Assembly: GCA_037974965.1 (NCBI GenBank) | Contig: JBBPFI010000006.1 | Span: 1,860,001-1,924,000, forward strand | DNA: 64,000 nt | Reading direction: 5' to 3' | From: Dacryopinax spathularia | Lineage: Eukaryota; Basidiomycota; Dacrymycetes; Dacrymycetales; Dacrymycetaceae | Shown: piece by piece, positions 1-11,738 of the stretch | How positions within the stretch are numbered: position 1 is the first letter of the stretch | Layout of the letters: every line of letters starts with the position of its first letter | Program-made: the position numbers and the translations under genes | Notes under the pieces: model-generated | Told to the model about the DNA's origin: nothing | What the model saw: only the letters and a program-made list of their open reading frames with translations | The model's database searches: none

Positions 1-1
1 T

Positions 2-876
2 GGGAGGAAAGATTGGCCGTTGGGATATGAGGAAACCCTGGGCAAGATGCACCAGCTCGCTCAGCTCTTAGCCGTCCTGGACTACGTGCTGGTCACCGAG
101 GCCGGTGGGGACACAGAAGAATTGGTCGGGGAGAGGGGTTGGAGTCACTGGTGCAGGTTCTGTCTCGGAGAGCTGTTCCGGGGCTTCTACATTTGTGGGT
201 CGGCTGATCCCTGTCAGGCACGGTTGTGCGGACTGTGTGTTGGCACGACGCGGTGTTGTTCGTGCTCCGTGCCAATGCGGCCGGCTGCTCTTGCCGACTT
301 TGCGGACTACTTGCTGGTGCGGAACGCGGCGGCTGTGGCATGCCGTGCGATGGGAAGGATGGTGCTGTATCCCAGTACCATTGCGGACGGCCATCAGATG
401 TGAGTCTGTGTGAATGATTGAGGCAAGGACTGACGGAGCCGGTTAGGGTCTGTCTCTTCTCCGAAGTCCCTGCCGTGCACCGGGCGGCTGCAGCGCTGTG
501 TGAGCACTGGGCGAGAAGCAGCAATGGCGCCTTGACCGAAAGCACGGACTGTGACCACGAGGGTATGTGGTACGTGGCGGGCCGAGGAGGCGACCGCGCC
601 TGCCTTCTGTGTCTCTGTCGAGAGCACAAGCGTCATCCGATGGCTGTCTTCCAAGCTGGGCTGGGACTGGAGCGGCCCTCAGAGCCTGAAGACACGGCTT
701 TCCCCCCTTTTACGGACCCAGGGCTCCGACTACGATGGCAGCTGCAGGGAATGGAAGACTTGGACGGATGGAGCGAGGCTGTGGATGCGCTCCTCTCTCC
801 CTCTTCGGCGCCCTGGGCTACCGGGTGTGTTTGCCCTGGGAAGTTTGACCGGCCTCTGGGCGGTCCATGCGCATAA
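2..876 (+). CDS. JmjC-like family copy A, C-terminal cysteine modules (5' part outside window)
   Basis: I read two exons, 2-399 and 447-876, joined by a 47-nt intron (GTGAGT donor, CTGACGG branch, TTAG acceptor); the frame is preserved and the stop is TAA. The gene continues off the left edge. Exon 1 carries the cysteine module CRFC...F.IC...C...LCGLC...CCSC (about nt 155-275), which should bind zinc, then a helical stretch. Exon 2 carries a second module, ACLLC followed by a KRHP histidine motif, at about nt 598-640. Copy D (57.4-59.6 kb) matches over both exons and in the intron position, the closest pair in the window. In the complete copies these modules follow a JmjC-like cupin. The function is unknown; a chromatin or DNA-linked role is only inferred from the cupin. 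Confidence 0.75.
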
Positions 877-2184
877 CGTAGGTGATTGAGAGGGGTATAT
901 GTACAAGCGACCCGGCCTGTAGGCGCCGGTCAGGGGCAGCCGATGATGAATGATGGAGACCGCGTGGTCTGGTGAATACTAGCGTACTTTCTGCGGCTTT
1001 CTTTGTCGCCCAGCACTGGCCTGGTTGAATTGACCAGGTGCAACGTCCGGTTGTCGGTTGTGATCCTGGTCAGATTCAACCCTTATGCCCGGGTGTCTTG
1101 ATCCGAGCACATTTGATGGAGGAGGGTCTATTGGTTTAGAGGAAGCGATTATCAGTGGGCCTGTAATTGGTCTGTAAGCAGTCCAGCGGATTCTGGATTT
1201 TTATGTGTCTGATTGCATCCTGGACTAATTCGCGCGGCACGGCCCTATTCTAGGAGATAACCACCGCGGAGATTGAGGTTGCAGGAACGCGCAGGTACAT
1301 TTTGGGCACCGGGGGATCGTGCTAAGGGCTCGGCGGCTTGGACTGTGCGAGGGGTAGCGGTCGTATTCGCGAAGGCCTGGAAAGGGTTACCTAAACCGCC
1401 GACCCTCTGACTAGAGGAGATTCGGATTCAGTCATCCCGGACTGGTGTAAAGGAATGGGTTGCTGTGCCTTCCATAGCGATTTCCTTGTTCGGTGGTAGT
1501 CCTGACGGAGCTGTAACGACAATGTGTTAGGACAAAGTTGTTTGCAACCCATCCGCTACTGTCAATGAGGATGAAAAGCGCCAATGGATGGTTGGAACAG
1601 GAATCATAGTGTCGAGTACAGGAGCAACGGAGCCTCGCCGGCCGGAAGGTGCATGGACCGAGAAGAGGTCAGAGACGACCGGATCGGGCGACACAGGGCA
1701 CGGAACAGGCACGTCATCTGCTTAGGGCGGCCATGGACGGGAAGGACATGCCGGCACGAGCGAAGCTGGTTCGCTCCTTTCTCAGGAAGTTGAGGTGCAC
1801 CGACCGGGACGTTCCACCCTTTCCAATCGAGAGGCTGGGTGAGGCCTGGATGTATGGGGAGGCCTCGACCCAGGCTGCTGGTTGAAATGCCATCTCACGG
1901 TGCGGTTCGCTTGTAAGGGTACTTAGAAGGGGGTTAGTTTCAGCGACGGGTTGCCAGAGCCGGCCGCCTCAAAGGGTTGCTTCCCTGCACCTCTCTTCGG
2001 TGTTGAGTATTAAGCCATCGCATCCTCGGCCCGCCGCCCTTCCGGGGCGGTGCAAGGGACCGTGACGGCAGTGCAACGGCGTGGACTGGGCGGGAGGCAG
2101 GGTCCATCAGGGCCAGGGACGTTGGTATTCCTAGCTCTTCTCCGCGAGCATCGCTAAAGCGCACACAACCGGCAACTCGTCGTC
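877..2184. other. intergenic stretch, nothing recognised
   Basis: About 1.3 kb between copy A and the F-box-like gene. It has only short open frames without recognisable motifs or splice partners. No repeat, RNA gene or transposon end was recognised. Confidence 0.5.
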
Positions 2185-3822
2185 ATGGACCACGAAATAT
2201 CGCCTGACGTTGTTGAGGATGGCATGTTCGGGGATACAGGAGCGATGTCGCGCTTGCTACAGCACCTCAGGGAATTTCCGCTGAGCAGGAGGGCCCGGCT
2301 GGCGTCCAGTATGGATGACACCGTTGGGTACACCAAGGCGCTCCTAACCGGCCCGCATTTCCCTTCGAGTTTTCCGCCGGCGGGCAACATCGATGGGAAG
2401 GCATACGTGTGCGGCCTGCAACCACCTCGCGCACTCGGAAATCCCCGGCCGGCAACGAAAAAGACACCGTCGAGAGGCCTTCTCCCCGGCGCAGTCGAGC
2501 GGCGGCAGACGCACAGTCCCACCGGTCCGGAAACGAAGGCGACGCGGGACACGAAAGCAAGTCAGGCCACGAAGCGACCGATACGCTCGTGGGAGGGCAT
2601 CCGAGCTTGCACGCTTCCGTGGGAGCTTTGGCAGAAGGTACTGCGATATGTGGTTGCCGAGGCCGAGGGTTGCCTCGATGCGACGTCGAAGGGCGGTCGA
2701 GGCTGTTGGTTCGCACCTCTCTACTTCTCGTGGCTGAGCTCTTTACACCGTGCGGTCGCCCACGGTACACCTGAGGCATGGTCGATAATGCCGCTGGATT
2801 GGGTTTTCCCTACCGACCGGACGAGCGAGGCGGACATTCACCCCCTAGCGAAGCTCTACCAGAAGCATGCGCGTGGACGGGCTCTCCAGCTCCGTGCGCG
2901 TTATGCCGTCTACGCCTCCATGCCAAGCCCCTCGACCGTTGCCGTTCTCAACCAGGCGCGTTTGATCGAAGTTAATTCCGCCCGGGACACATGGGATGGG
3001 CGACAAGAGCCGCTGTTGAACCGGCAATATTGGTCCGGCTCCCGGCTGGAAGAACTTCGCCTGGTTCAGGCGACCATCCGTCACATCCAGCCTCTTCAGT
3101 TCCCGGTTGGCTTGAAACGCTTGGTTCTCGGTCGTGTCCGCATCAACGGTCGTCGGGCACTTCGCCACCTTTTGAAGGCCATTCAGGACGCGCCTAGCCT
3201 CGAGATCATCCGCTTCGACGATAGAGCCCACTTCGGTGAAGGTCCCCTTAGCCAGGATCCCGATATCTGGGCGGAGGCCGCCACGGTCGTTCAGAGGGCC
3301 CACATGTTGCAGGCGTCTTCGCCCTCATTGGACGTGTTCTGTGCGGCCGCATTGCAAGCCTTTCGACCCGAGCAGCTACACCTTACGGCAACCTCCTCCC
3401 GGATGAGAGAGCGCACCCCCCCCCTGTGCTTTCGACGCGTCCCCCTGGCTGGCTCGGTTCGACGGTTAGTACTGGAGGGCGAGGACATACAGGCCGCCGC
3501 AGTGTGCGACATACTGGCGCGCTGTCGTCAGGTAGAGGAGCTGGAGCTGAGGGAGGCTTCCCTCCACGACGCAAGGGGTGCGGGCCGTCTACCAACACAT
3601 CCCTGGGCCGCACTGAGGGAGGGCGACTTTACAATCCGCTTGCGGGTTGTTTCTCCAAAAGGTGGTGCGGTGGATGACATTGTGTCCATCCTTCGGTTCG
3701 TTCGAGGCCGGGCCCCAAACAGCCGCTGCCTGGCTGAGCTTGTGTTGGAAGACATACATCCGCTTCCTCCGAGCCTCGCACGGCGACTGAACAAGCTTTG
3801 CCACTCGATCCATCTAGGGTGA
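2185..3822 (+). CDS. F-box-like / leucine-rich protein (paralogue of 50.9 kb gene)
   Basis: A single uninterrupted frame of 545 codons starts at ATG 2185 and ends at TGA. The first 135 residues are basic, low-complexity sequence. An F-box-like helix follows (TLPWELWQKVLRYV, about residues 141-154), then the segment FSWLSSLHRAVAHGTPEAW, matching the 'L..V...W...A..TP.LW' part of basidiomycete F-box proteins. The C-terminal 350 residues contain irregular leucine-rich repeats (LKRLVLGRV, LVLEGEDI, VEELELREA). F-box proteins usually link a substrate, bound by the repeats, to an SCF ubiquitin ligase; here that is family inference. The gene at 50927-52321 shares the same core (FSWIGPLQRAVAHATPEAW) and is also intronless. 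A long G tract begins seven bases after the stop. Confidence 0.8.
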   Translation: MDHEISPDVVEDGMFGDTGAMSRLLQHLREFPLSRRARLASSMDDTVGYTKALLTGPHFPSSFPPAGNIDGKAYVCGLQPPRALGNPRPATKKTPSRGLLPGAVERRQTHSPTGPETKATRDTKASQATKRPIRSWEGIRACTLPWELWQKVLRYVVAEAEGCLDATSKGGRGCWFAPLYFSWLSSLHRAVAHGTPEAWSIMPLDWVFPTDRTSEADIHPLAKLYQKHARGRALQLRARYAVYASMPSPSTVAVLNQARLIEVNSARDTWDGRQEPLLNRQYWSGSRLEELRLVQATIRHIQPLQFPVGLKRLVLGRVRINGRRALRHLLKAIQDAPSLEIIRFDDRAHFGEGPLSQDPDIWAEAATVVQRAHMLQASSPSLDVFCAAALQAFRPEQLHLTATSSRMRERTPPLCFRRVPLAGSVRRLVLEGEDIQAAAVCDILARCRQVEELELREASLHDARGAGRLPTHPWAALREGDFTIRLRVVSPKGGAVDDIVSILRFVRGRAPNSRCLAELVLEDIHPLPPSLARRLNKLCHSIHLG

Positions 3823-3828
3823 GGGTGA

Positions 3829-3858
3829 GGGGGGGGGAGGGGGGGGGGGGGGGGGGGG
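3829..3858. repeat. poly-G tract
   Basis: About 30 bases of G interrupted by one A, just downstream of the F-box-like gene stop. The exact length may be a sequencing or assembly estimate. It could fold as a G-quadruplex. Confidence 0.9.
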
Positions 3859-4628
3859 TCGATGCACTTTGTATAGGAACAGGCCCTGGTTGAATAGATG
3901 AATGTGACCTGATCTGGTCACAATTTGCTTTGTCCTGGTGTGCGAAGAGGCCCGTTCCATTAAACTATCTAACCTTGAGCGGGAACGGCCGTCAGCCGCC
4001 TCGTCCATCCTTTCCGCCCGCCGCCTCCCGTGACAAACAGCATGGCTTGGTGACGAGCATACCTGGGCAGTAAAGACGAGAGTGTGTAAGGGATTTGGGG
4101 AGCAAAAGACAAAGGGGTTGGCCGATGCTACCCACCCAAGCCAGCCGGTCATGACCAAGTAGGGGTGGCCACAGGAGCTGGCGCGGAGGGAAGTCGGCCG
4201 ATAGCGCAGGCCTCCACGCTAGGCAGGCGGGTGCTCTCGATCGGGTGGCCTTGCCCTGATACCAAAGGATGGCGAGCTTGAGACGGACCGGCGAGGTGGT
4301 GCCCTTCGCTGGAATGGATGTGCGGTCTAGACTGTTGAGGCGGTATCGATACCCTCACTTATGCCTCTTGGTGAGGCGCTGCCAGTGTAGAGCGCGCCAG
4401 GGAGAGGTGTGTTGGCCTGGCAAGCGGCCGGGACATGTGTCTCGCAGCACGCTGTGGATAGTCTGGGACCCACGGCGGCCCGAATAGGTGTCCAGGCCTT
4501 TGCGCTCGGCACGGTCGTTGAAGCGGAGCCGGCGGCCTGCGATCGGTCTGACCTGCCACCGTGGTTGCCTAGTTCGGGAACCGACGTGATTTGTGCTAGG
4601 TAGCTGGGAGCTAGGGTATACATATAAT
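3859..4628. other. intergenic stretch, nothing recognised
   Basis: About 770 bases between the G tract and the end of the minus-strand gene at 4629. Short frames only; no motif seen. Confidence 0.5.
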
Positions 4629-5575
4629 CTAACTAAGACCGGGATTATTAGGGACGGTTGACAGATCCATGGTCCCGAGGGGAGGTGGAGGTGTATCATC
4701 GTCCCCTTCCCTTGCCAGCGTGCTGGCGATGATGGCACAGCTGTCCTGGTGCAAGCACTCCACTCGGGACAAGAGGTTACCCAGCTTGTTACGAATGATC
4801 TGCTGAGCCTCCTTGGCTTCCTTGTCTGCGTGAGCGACGTGCATCTCGGTTACCTCGTGCAACCTTCTGTTCATCATGGAGACGGTGGCGTGCTTCTTGA
4901 CCGCCAAACGCCGGGCGATCTCCCTCTCAATTGCGGCTCGTCGTGAGGGCGGTATTCCATGCGGCAGGTGTGGATCCGAGGAGCCGGACGCTGGAATGGA
5001 GGCGGCCGACGGCCGGCTGGCGGGTGGGACATGAGAAGAACTCGCCGCGGCGGCGGAGCCAGGGAAAGGACCGAGGGAGACTCTATCTGATAAACTAGTT
5101 TCAGTGCGGTCGGCCCTTTTGACGGCGATGGAAGGCTTACCATCCATGATACACTGTTGGATGGTCGGGTCGGAATGTCCGGTCAATGCGGCGGTGATCG
5201 CGGTCGCGGTATGCTGGGGAAGCGATGGCTGGTTCGGGTCGGAAGCATGGCCATGAGAAAGCTCGGGCAAGGTTCCGCCATCAACCACCTGCAGTGTAGG
5301 GTTTCCACCAGCGAGTTCGTTAGACATAGCGCCATGGTCTTCCATAGTACGGCACAAGGCCTTCCAGTCCTCGTATGCGAGCTGGGTGTATGGATCGGAA
5401 AAGGGCGGCCGGATGGGGCGCTGCAACAGGCAAAAGAACGTCGCCCCAGGAGCCGTGTCCTTGAAAACGAGTGACCCACCATAACTGCGGCAATGGCGGA
5501 CAGCTCATCCTTGGTTAAGCATCGTCCCCGTCTGGCACCACGAAGCAAGTAAAAGGCTTTCTTTTGTTGCTCCAT
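4629..5575 (-). CDS. hypothetical protein with C-terminal helical region
   Basis: Two exons on the minus strand: 5575-5480 (ATG start) and 5420-4629, separated by a 59-nt intron (GTGGGT donor, TTGCAG acceptor, phase 0), giving 295 residues. The N-terminus is short and basic. After a segment with PPFSDPYTQLAYEDW comes a serine/alanine/proline-rich middle (about residues 125-175). The last 100 residues are charged and predicted helical (AAIEREIARRLAVKK onward) and may form a coiled coil. I do not recognise the family. Its layout (disordered middle, helical C-terminus) resembles the other minus-strand genes at 28.4, 31.5 and 45.1 kb, without clear sequence identity. Confidence 0.6.
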
Positions 5576-6640
5576 GGCAGGTTAGTTTGGGACGAGATGC
5601 TCGGGAGAAGGTTGCGAAGAAGCCGGCGAGAACGGGTCCTCGGGGACGGCGGTCGTCCCCGGCAGAATTGCGTCCGTCCGACCTTAGCGGCCGAGGGACC
5701 GCAGCAGAGGACGCCTGGGCGAGTGCCGGGAAAAGAGGGGCGACTGCAGAGCGCACGCCTTCGGGGAGCTCGAACCGGACTGGAGAGAGACGAGTGTAGT
5801 TCTGGGCAACGTATGACTTTAACCGAAATTGGAATTCACTGCTGCAGATTAGGGTCACAGGGCGCGAAGAGTGCGCGCGTGCGTGGGTACAAGCACTCCG
5901 GCGGATAGGACCGAGCGCGGGTCGGCGTCTGTGGTGTGGGCATGCGGCCGCCATCGCGTCCCCGTGCCTGCATCGTTCGTCGTAGTCTTTGCTTCTTTTC
6001 ATTGTGTCTTTCTTGGCGGCCCTTCTCATCTGTTGTCAGTCGTTCAATCGTTTATGAATTCAAAGAAAGGGGTATGCAGTGCTTGAAAGCATGGAAATCG
6101 GGGCAGTGACCAGTGGCCCTGGCGGATGATGCGTTTCATCCGACCGGTAGAGTAGCTTCTTTAGCACACGACACAGGTTTTACCCAGAAAGTGTGCTCTC
6201 TCATTCATCTCCAACGTTCCGATTCTCCCGAACCTCTGCCTGGGCGGCACTCCCGTTCGAGGAGTTGCATGGCAGTGGTGGGGGTGCTGGGAGATAGCGC
6301 GCAGCCTCCGAGAGACCGGCTTAACCTGTGACTCCGGTTACAACTTGCCGAGCCATGCGGGGCTTTAGGGCCGTAGTGCGTTACCTCACCGACATTGGGT
6401 AGGCAGGGCGCCAAGGCTGCCCATAATGCGGCTGGTGTCTTCCTGAGTCTAAGCCGGGTCTGCCAACGAGAGAGGCAGGGAGCCGTCGTCAGTGTTACTT
6501 GAAGTTCACGGAATGGACCGTGGTGGGGTTGAGGACGGACATTTAGATTTACAGAGTAGACGGTTGAACTTATACATGGGGTGGGAGGACTCGAGATGAT
6601 GTGTAAAAGAGAAGGGAGAGAAGGCAGCTTGGAAATGGCG
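5576..6640. other. intergenic stretch, nothing recognised
   Basis: About 1.07 kb upstream of the 4629-5575 gene. Frames exist on both strands but none has a motif, a convincing start or a paralogue in the window. Confidence 0.5.
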
Positions 6641-7027
6641 TTAACCAGCCTCCGCCATCAGGTGTTGCAGATCGAGAAGTATGCCCCGGAGCGTGGCGAT
6701 TGTGGAGGGTGACAGACTTCCTGCGACCGTCGGGTGCGCTGCGGGCTGCGGAGGAGCATCGTCGGGCAGAGAAGGCGGGCGGGCCGTTTGGACTATGGGG
6801 ATTGGGCGTTGGGAAGGGGGACCAATAGGCGCATGGACCCGCTCGAAGGCAGTGAGGGCGCGCGGCCGATCCGCGGTTGCCCAGGACAGGATGAGAGGGG
6901 CTTGGCGATTGATGTGGACTGCGATTGCGCCCTCGGCTTCGGATGGTGGTAGCCGTATACCCGCCGTGTTATCATAGCCAGGGAGCATGGCGTCTCCGTT
7001 GTGTGCTCCGGTGCTACGGTTTTGCAA
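6641..7027 (-). CDS. possible 3' exon of a minus-strand gene
   Basis: An open frame of about 128 codons ends at 6641. It is proline-rich in the middle (PPSLPDDAPPQPAAHP) and ends in a leucine-rich helix (TIATLRGILLDLQHLM). This resembles the disordered-then-helical endings of other minus-strand genes here. The 5' exons could not be resolved, and the first in-frame ATG lies inside the frame. It may be real but incomplete, or a chance frame. Confidence 0.35.
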   Translation of the reverse strand: MQNRSTGAHNGDAMLPGYDNTAGIRLPPSEAEGAIAVHINRQAPLILSWATADRPRALTAFERVHAPIGPPSQRPIPIVQTARPPSLPDDAPPQPAAHPTVAGSLSPSTIATLRGILLDLQHLMAEAG

Positions 7028-8991
7028 AGGGAGGCGTGGCCGAGCCGGTGGGAACGGTATTGCTCTGGTGACGGCTCCGGTGTGGTGGAGATAAGAGGAT
7101 CACATGAAGCAGACCCTGCCGGCCGCTCAACGACACCGCCACCATGGGGGTGGAAGTGATCTGCTCGCGAGCAGTCGTGTGGCGCGCGTGAAAGGGCAGT
7201 CCATGTGCCTGCACGGCTTACCTCCGGCGGGGGGGATTGAGGTCGGGGCCTTGCACGAACCGGCGCGGACGGTGGTGGCGACGGTGCGGGATGTGCGGAA
7301 GCTGGGGCGAAGGGCGGGCGAGAGAGGATGGCCGAAGCTGTGCATTCTGCGAGGAAGTGTTTGTCTTGGCGCCTCGCAGACAACCGGTGCAGCGTCGGCG
7401 TATCCCCGGCTGGTTGGGAGGAGGACCGCTGCTGATAACCTGGGGTGGATGAGGCAATACGCGGGGTACGATGTGGGACAAACGGCTGCCCAGGGTGAGC
7501 TCTGAGGTTGCTGCGGTGTTGCTTTGTTGCTGGTATGCGCATGCATTCGTGACCGAAGCGGTCCGGAGGACCGCTGGTACTTCCTCCTGGCGGCCTCCAA
7601 TCGCGAGACCGACGGAAGGACCAGCGGAGGTTAAGTCGAGAAGGGGAGGGACGTCTGCAGCCCATCCTGAGCCGATCCTGGAAGTATGCTCTCAATTGCA
7701 AGGGACACATGGGGCAGCTTGATGCCGGTGGAAAAGCAAGTTGTGGAAGGGAGAGTGTTCCTCTTGGCCGAAGTGCTTCATTCGCGCTCCCTAGGCCGCG
7801 GAGGAAGCGACCGGTGCTGAACCGGTTCAGGACCGGACCGTACGGAGACCTAACCACTGATTGACCGAGGATGGCTTTTGCCGAAAAGCCGGACCCGGTC
7901 CGGGAAGGAACCGGGCTGAACCGGGCTGATGGCGTCCCTAAGGGGGTATGATGTCGGTGACTGAGTGTTCTGGTTGGAGCACCCTCCAATCCGGGTGGAC
8001 ATCGTCGGTCTCATTCGAGGAGCGACTCTCTCATGGAGGTCGCTCACGTGCTTGGGCAGGGCGTTGAGCCGGAGTGAGCAGCCTCACTCCTCGGGGGTTC
8101 GTCGATCAACTTGGACGTCGGGTGTTCACACCAAGCATTGCTTGTGACGGGCTGCCCGCTTGGGAAGACCTGGCCGAGGGTCAACGAGGGCGCGGTATGA
8201 AGTGATTTGCAGGGATTCTCCGGTGCCTTCACAATGTGTTCGGTGGATGTGTGCTGTCGGCCTTGTGATACCGTCGCCCGTGCTGTGGGCAAACAGGATG
8301 GGCTGGCCAAATGGGGGTTTTGGGGTCTGCTGACACCGCAGCCCAAGCGAGTGCAGGATTGACCACTCGACGGAGGCGCCCATGTTCCCACAGGTGCATT
8401 TCCGTACGCTACGTCTAGGCGTGCTGATTTGGTAATATTTGCATTGTTATGAGAAGAAAAAACAGTTGTTAGGACGTTATCCGCACTCGAGTACAAGGAC
8501 GGCCTTGCCATATCGGCTCCGTGTTGCACGGTGCGATACCCGCAGCCCTAGAAGCTTAACAGTGCGTCCAGAGGTTGCGTCGTGAATTATGGTTATTGAG
8601 AATACTCCAACAAGAGAAGCGGTAGGTGCACCCCCTCTCTTTCCCTGACTTTTTCGTTTGTACCTTACCAGGAGACTCACGCCCTATGTCTACTGTTATC
8701 AAGGCACTGGTATGAACATCGGCCCCGCTGAGGATAGAGAACAGTGCAGCTCCCTGTTTCCACTGCTCAATGCAGCTGTGATTGCAAGCTGAGAATACTG
8801 AGGAAAAGCAAGCCAGGGGTTACAAGAGCACTGTGCGTCCGAGGTCGTTATGTCCAACCTGCCTCCGTAAGGGGGTCAATCACCCCTTTTTTGCTCTACG
8901 GCGCTGGGGCGGGACCAGCCAGCCCGCTGGCCGACCGCGCCGGTGGGCTGCCAGTTCCGGGGGAGACGCGACGCGGGATGGAACCCTTGCC
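7028..8991. other. mostly non-coding stretch with a GGTTC-rich tract
   Basis: About 2 kb without a gene I can support. It holds long proline/serine/arginine-rich frames on the minus strand that look compositional, and a GGTTC/GGACC-rich tract at 7810-7930 (listed separately). Confidence 0.45.
7810..7930. repeat. GGTTC/CCGGT-rich degenerate repeat
   Basis: Dense reiteration of CCGGT, GGTTC, GGACCGG and AACCGGGCTG words, partly palindromic. The same vocabulary occurs at 54620-55044 and, more diverged, at 30733-31168, suggesting a related family of small repeats. Confidence 0.6.
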
Positions 8992-11738
8992 ATGCTTACC
9001 CGTGTTGATTCTGTCCGTCACCCTTTTCGCACCATGTTCGCAGCTCGCTCCGAGAGAGGATGGGATTCATCCTGTCCATGGTCAGCCAGCGCTTCGCACT
9101 TGACCGGTCACTACGAGGAATGTGTAATCAGAGGGCCGGCCACGGAATCTGGCCTCCAAAGACTTCCCCTTGGGCTCTTGGGCGAGGCGCGGCTGGCCAT
9201 CACTTGGGCAGACCACGGCCCCCATGCGGATGGGTCCGTCCGGGGCGAGGCGCCACCCGTGAGGCCCTCCGGGAGACTACACTGGGTGGAAGGGGGACGG
9301 TCGAGGGGAAGGATACTATCACTGCGGCTGGAACCACTTGTTGAGAATGCAACCGTCGCGGCGGCGGTCCTACCTCGCCTCCTGGAGCTTGCACCACCCG
9401 AGGTCATCGACCACTGCGAGATTGATGGATTTGGGGAAGTGGGCATGACGTCGAACAGCGGCCGAACGTCCCTCCTGTCCGTATGCCGCTCGCTGAGCGT
9501 TACGCTCAATGCAAGCATTAAGGCAATCCAGCCTCAGCTGCTTTTCTTGTTGCAAAACTGCAACACCCTGGAATCCCTCTCCGTGACTTTCCGCCGTGGT
9601 CCTCCGTACCCGTTCGTTTTGTCCGGTCGTCCTCTGGAGAAGCTGCGATTGAATCGACTCCGGCGTTTGTCCGTGGCGGCGCCCGGAGCGAGATGGATGG
9701 ATGCGATGCGGTACGTGCTCCGCCGGGTTTGCCCCTCGGCGGTGCAAGCACTGGAATTGCACTGCACCAGCCCGATGGATCCTTGGGATGTGGACCTTCG
9801 CGACACGGGGGAGATAGGCGTGCACGCGACCAAGTTGGGGTTGCACGGGATTCCGGCCAGCGTGGCGCTATTGTTCGCGCGGGTGTCGCCTCTGACGACA
9901 GAGGTCGCCTACTCGCCTCGATGTGGCGATAACGGTGGGACGTCCGAGTTTGTTGAAGCGCTCCATCAAGGCCCCGTCTCCGAGCTGTTCCCACAGCTTC
10001 ACAGTCTGACTCTCGCCGAGCCGGTGGGTCCCTCGGAAGTGTCGCAACTGATTTATCTGGCTGAGATGCGCCCCGGCCTCGTCCTGCGGCTTCACGGGTT
10101 TCGATCCACCATGGGTGCCGAGAGGGGAGCCAGTTGGGCAGGTGTAGCAAGCTTGGCGAGTTGTGTAGAGAAGCTTTGGGTAGGGGGACAGGTGTGGGAT
10201 TCAGGCGTGAATGAGGCGAAGGGAACGGCGCTGGCGACGTGCATCGCGCCTGGGTGAGTGCACCGCCTCCCGCTCATCGGACAGGCTGATTGACCACGGC
10301 GTGCAGGGGGTACCAAGGCCGCCGCCGGCGCACGCTGACGAACCTGCCGGTCGAGCTTCTTGACATCATATTCGACCTCGTGTGTCCGCTCGATCCGATG
10401 GAGGCGTGGTTCCAGGGGGGAGCGCTATCCTCGGCGACCGCAGCCATACGTCTGGCTGGCGTTTGTCGCCTTTGGCGTGACCTGATACTAGGCACCCCGC
10501 GCCGTCTACAGTCTGTGTATGCCGGCGCCCCGATGATAGTCAGACGCCCGATGAGCAACACGGCGTTTCACGGCGTTGACTTCCCCGAGGCTGTTCGGCA
10601 GGCTACGGGACGTGATACGGCCGCGCGTGTTGCGCTGCATGTTCGTATCGTGTGTCATGGTTCGGCCTTGTCAACGGACGAAAACACTTCTTTGCGGCGC
10701 GCCTTGGAGGACGGAATCTCTCTGCCGTATCATATACGCTCGGTGTCCATCTGCCTTCCCGAGGGAAGCCGGTTTTTGGAGTGGTGGAGGGTGAACAATA
10801 CGGTAGAAGCCGAGCTACCTATCGCTGCAAGTGAACGCCCACTCTATCTGCAATTGGAGAATTCGAAGGATGCCCTGCGACAGATTGCACAGACCGGCGC
10901 ATGGTCGACGTGCGTGGCGGGGCTCATGTTGGTCCATTCCTTCGTTGATGTAGACCTTCCCCCGGTCATCCTCCCCCAGGTACGGGACCTCAGCCTTATT
11001 CTCCCGGAGACAACACCTCGAAGTGCGTGGGAGCCCGCCATGCTCTGCATCATCTTGCAAGGCGTGCCCGGTCTTTTGTCGCTCCGCATACGCGTGCATG
11101 GGGAATGTGCAGCAGTCCGGACACCGGAGGAGGTGCCAACCCCCCCGGTGCGGTTGGAACGGCTGGAAGAGTACATGGTCGAGCGGCTGGGCGGACGGGC
11201 CTTCGATCAAGTATTCGAGCTGCTTACGGCGCCCCAACTGCGCCGCCTGCGGGTGTTCCACGACGGTGCGCTGCGACCGGAGGCATTGGCGACGTTTTTA
11301 ACACGGTCAGGAGGGAGCCTTGACGTGTTTACCCTGCGCTGCACGCTGGGTGACCCGAAAAGGCTGATAGCGGCGCTGAAGGCAAGCGTGGACGTGGAGA
11401 GCATTCGCATTCTCGGTCCGCGAGTGCCCGTTGGTACCCGGTTCGCCGTTCAGACGATCGGGGATGGGGATGCTCTCCTGAAGCACCTCGTGCGCCCAGC
11501 CCGCGAGGGAAACACGCCGGCCTTACGCCTACTGGAGATCGAGGGACCGGTTAGTGCGAGAGCCCTGGAGTTGCTCACGGAGCGCGTCTCTACGTGGAGT
11601 GACACCGCGAGGCGCAGCATGCGGTTGTACTGTGGCCCGGTGGTGGGAACCTTTGAGGAGGTGACGTCGGCGTGTAGCAGGTTAGCCAGCCAACTTCTCT
11701 TTTTTTCGACCGATGGTGCGCCGTGGCCGCGGGCCTAG
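8992..11738 (+). CDS. fused leucine-rich / F-box / leucine-rich protein
   Basis: Exons 8992-10253 and 10307-11738 join in frame through a 53-nt intron (GTGAGT donor, GGCTGATTG branch, GTGCAG acceptor), giving about 897 residues. The first half has leucine-rich segments (LESLSVTF, LEKLRLNRLRRLSV) and no F-box. The F-box is in the middle (TNLPVELLDIIFDLVCPLD, then LAGVCRLWRDLILGTP, about residues 430-490), followed by more leucine-rich sequence. The two halves end alike (LTLAEPVGPSEV versus LEIEGPVSARAL), so this looks like a tandem duplication fused by splicing. No ATG precedes the F-box in its own exon, which supports fusion. The alternative is two genes, the second with an unseen first exon. 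The start at 8992 is the first ATG of the frame and is uncertain. Confidence 0.65.

Noticed and set aside
6793-7989. Long minus-strand open frame of about 398 codons
   Set aside because: Composition is Pro/Ser/Arg-rich throughout with no motif, and it overlaps a GGTTC-rich repeat; it looks like a compositional open frame in GC-rich DNA.
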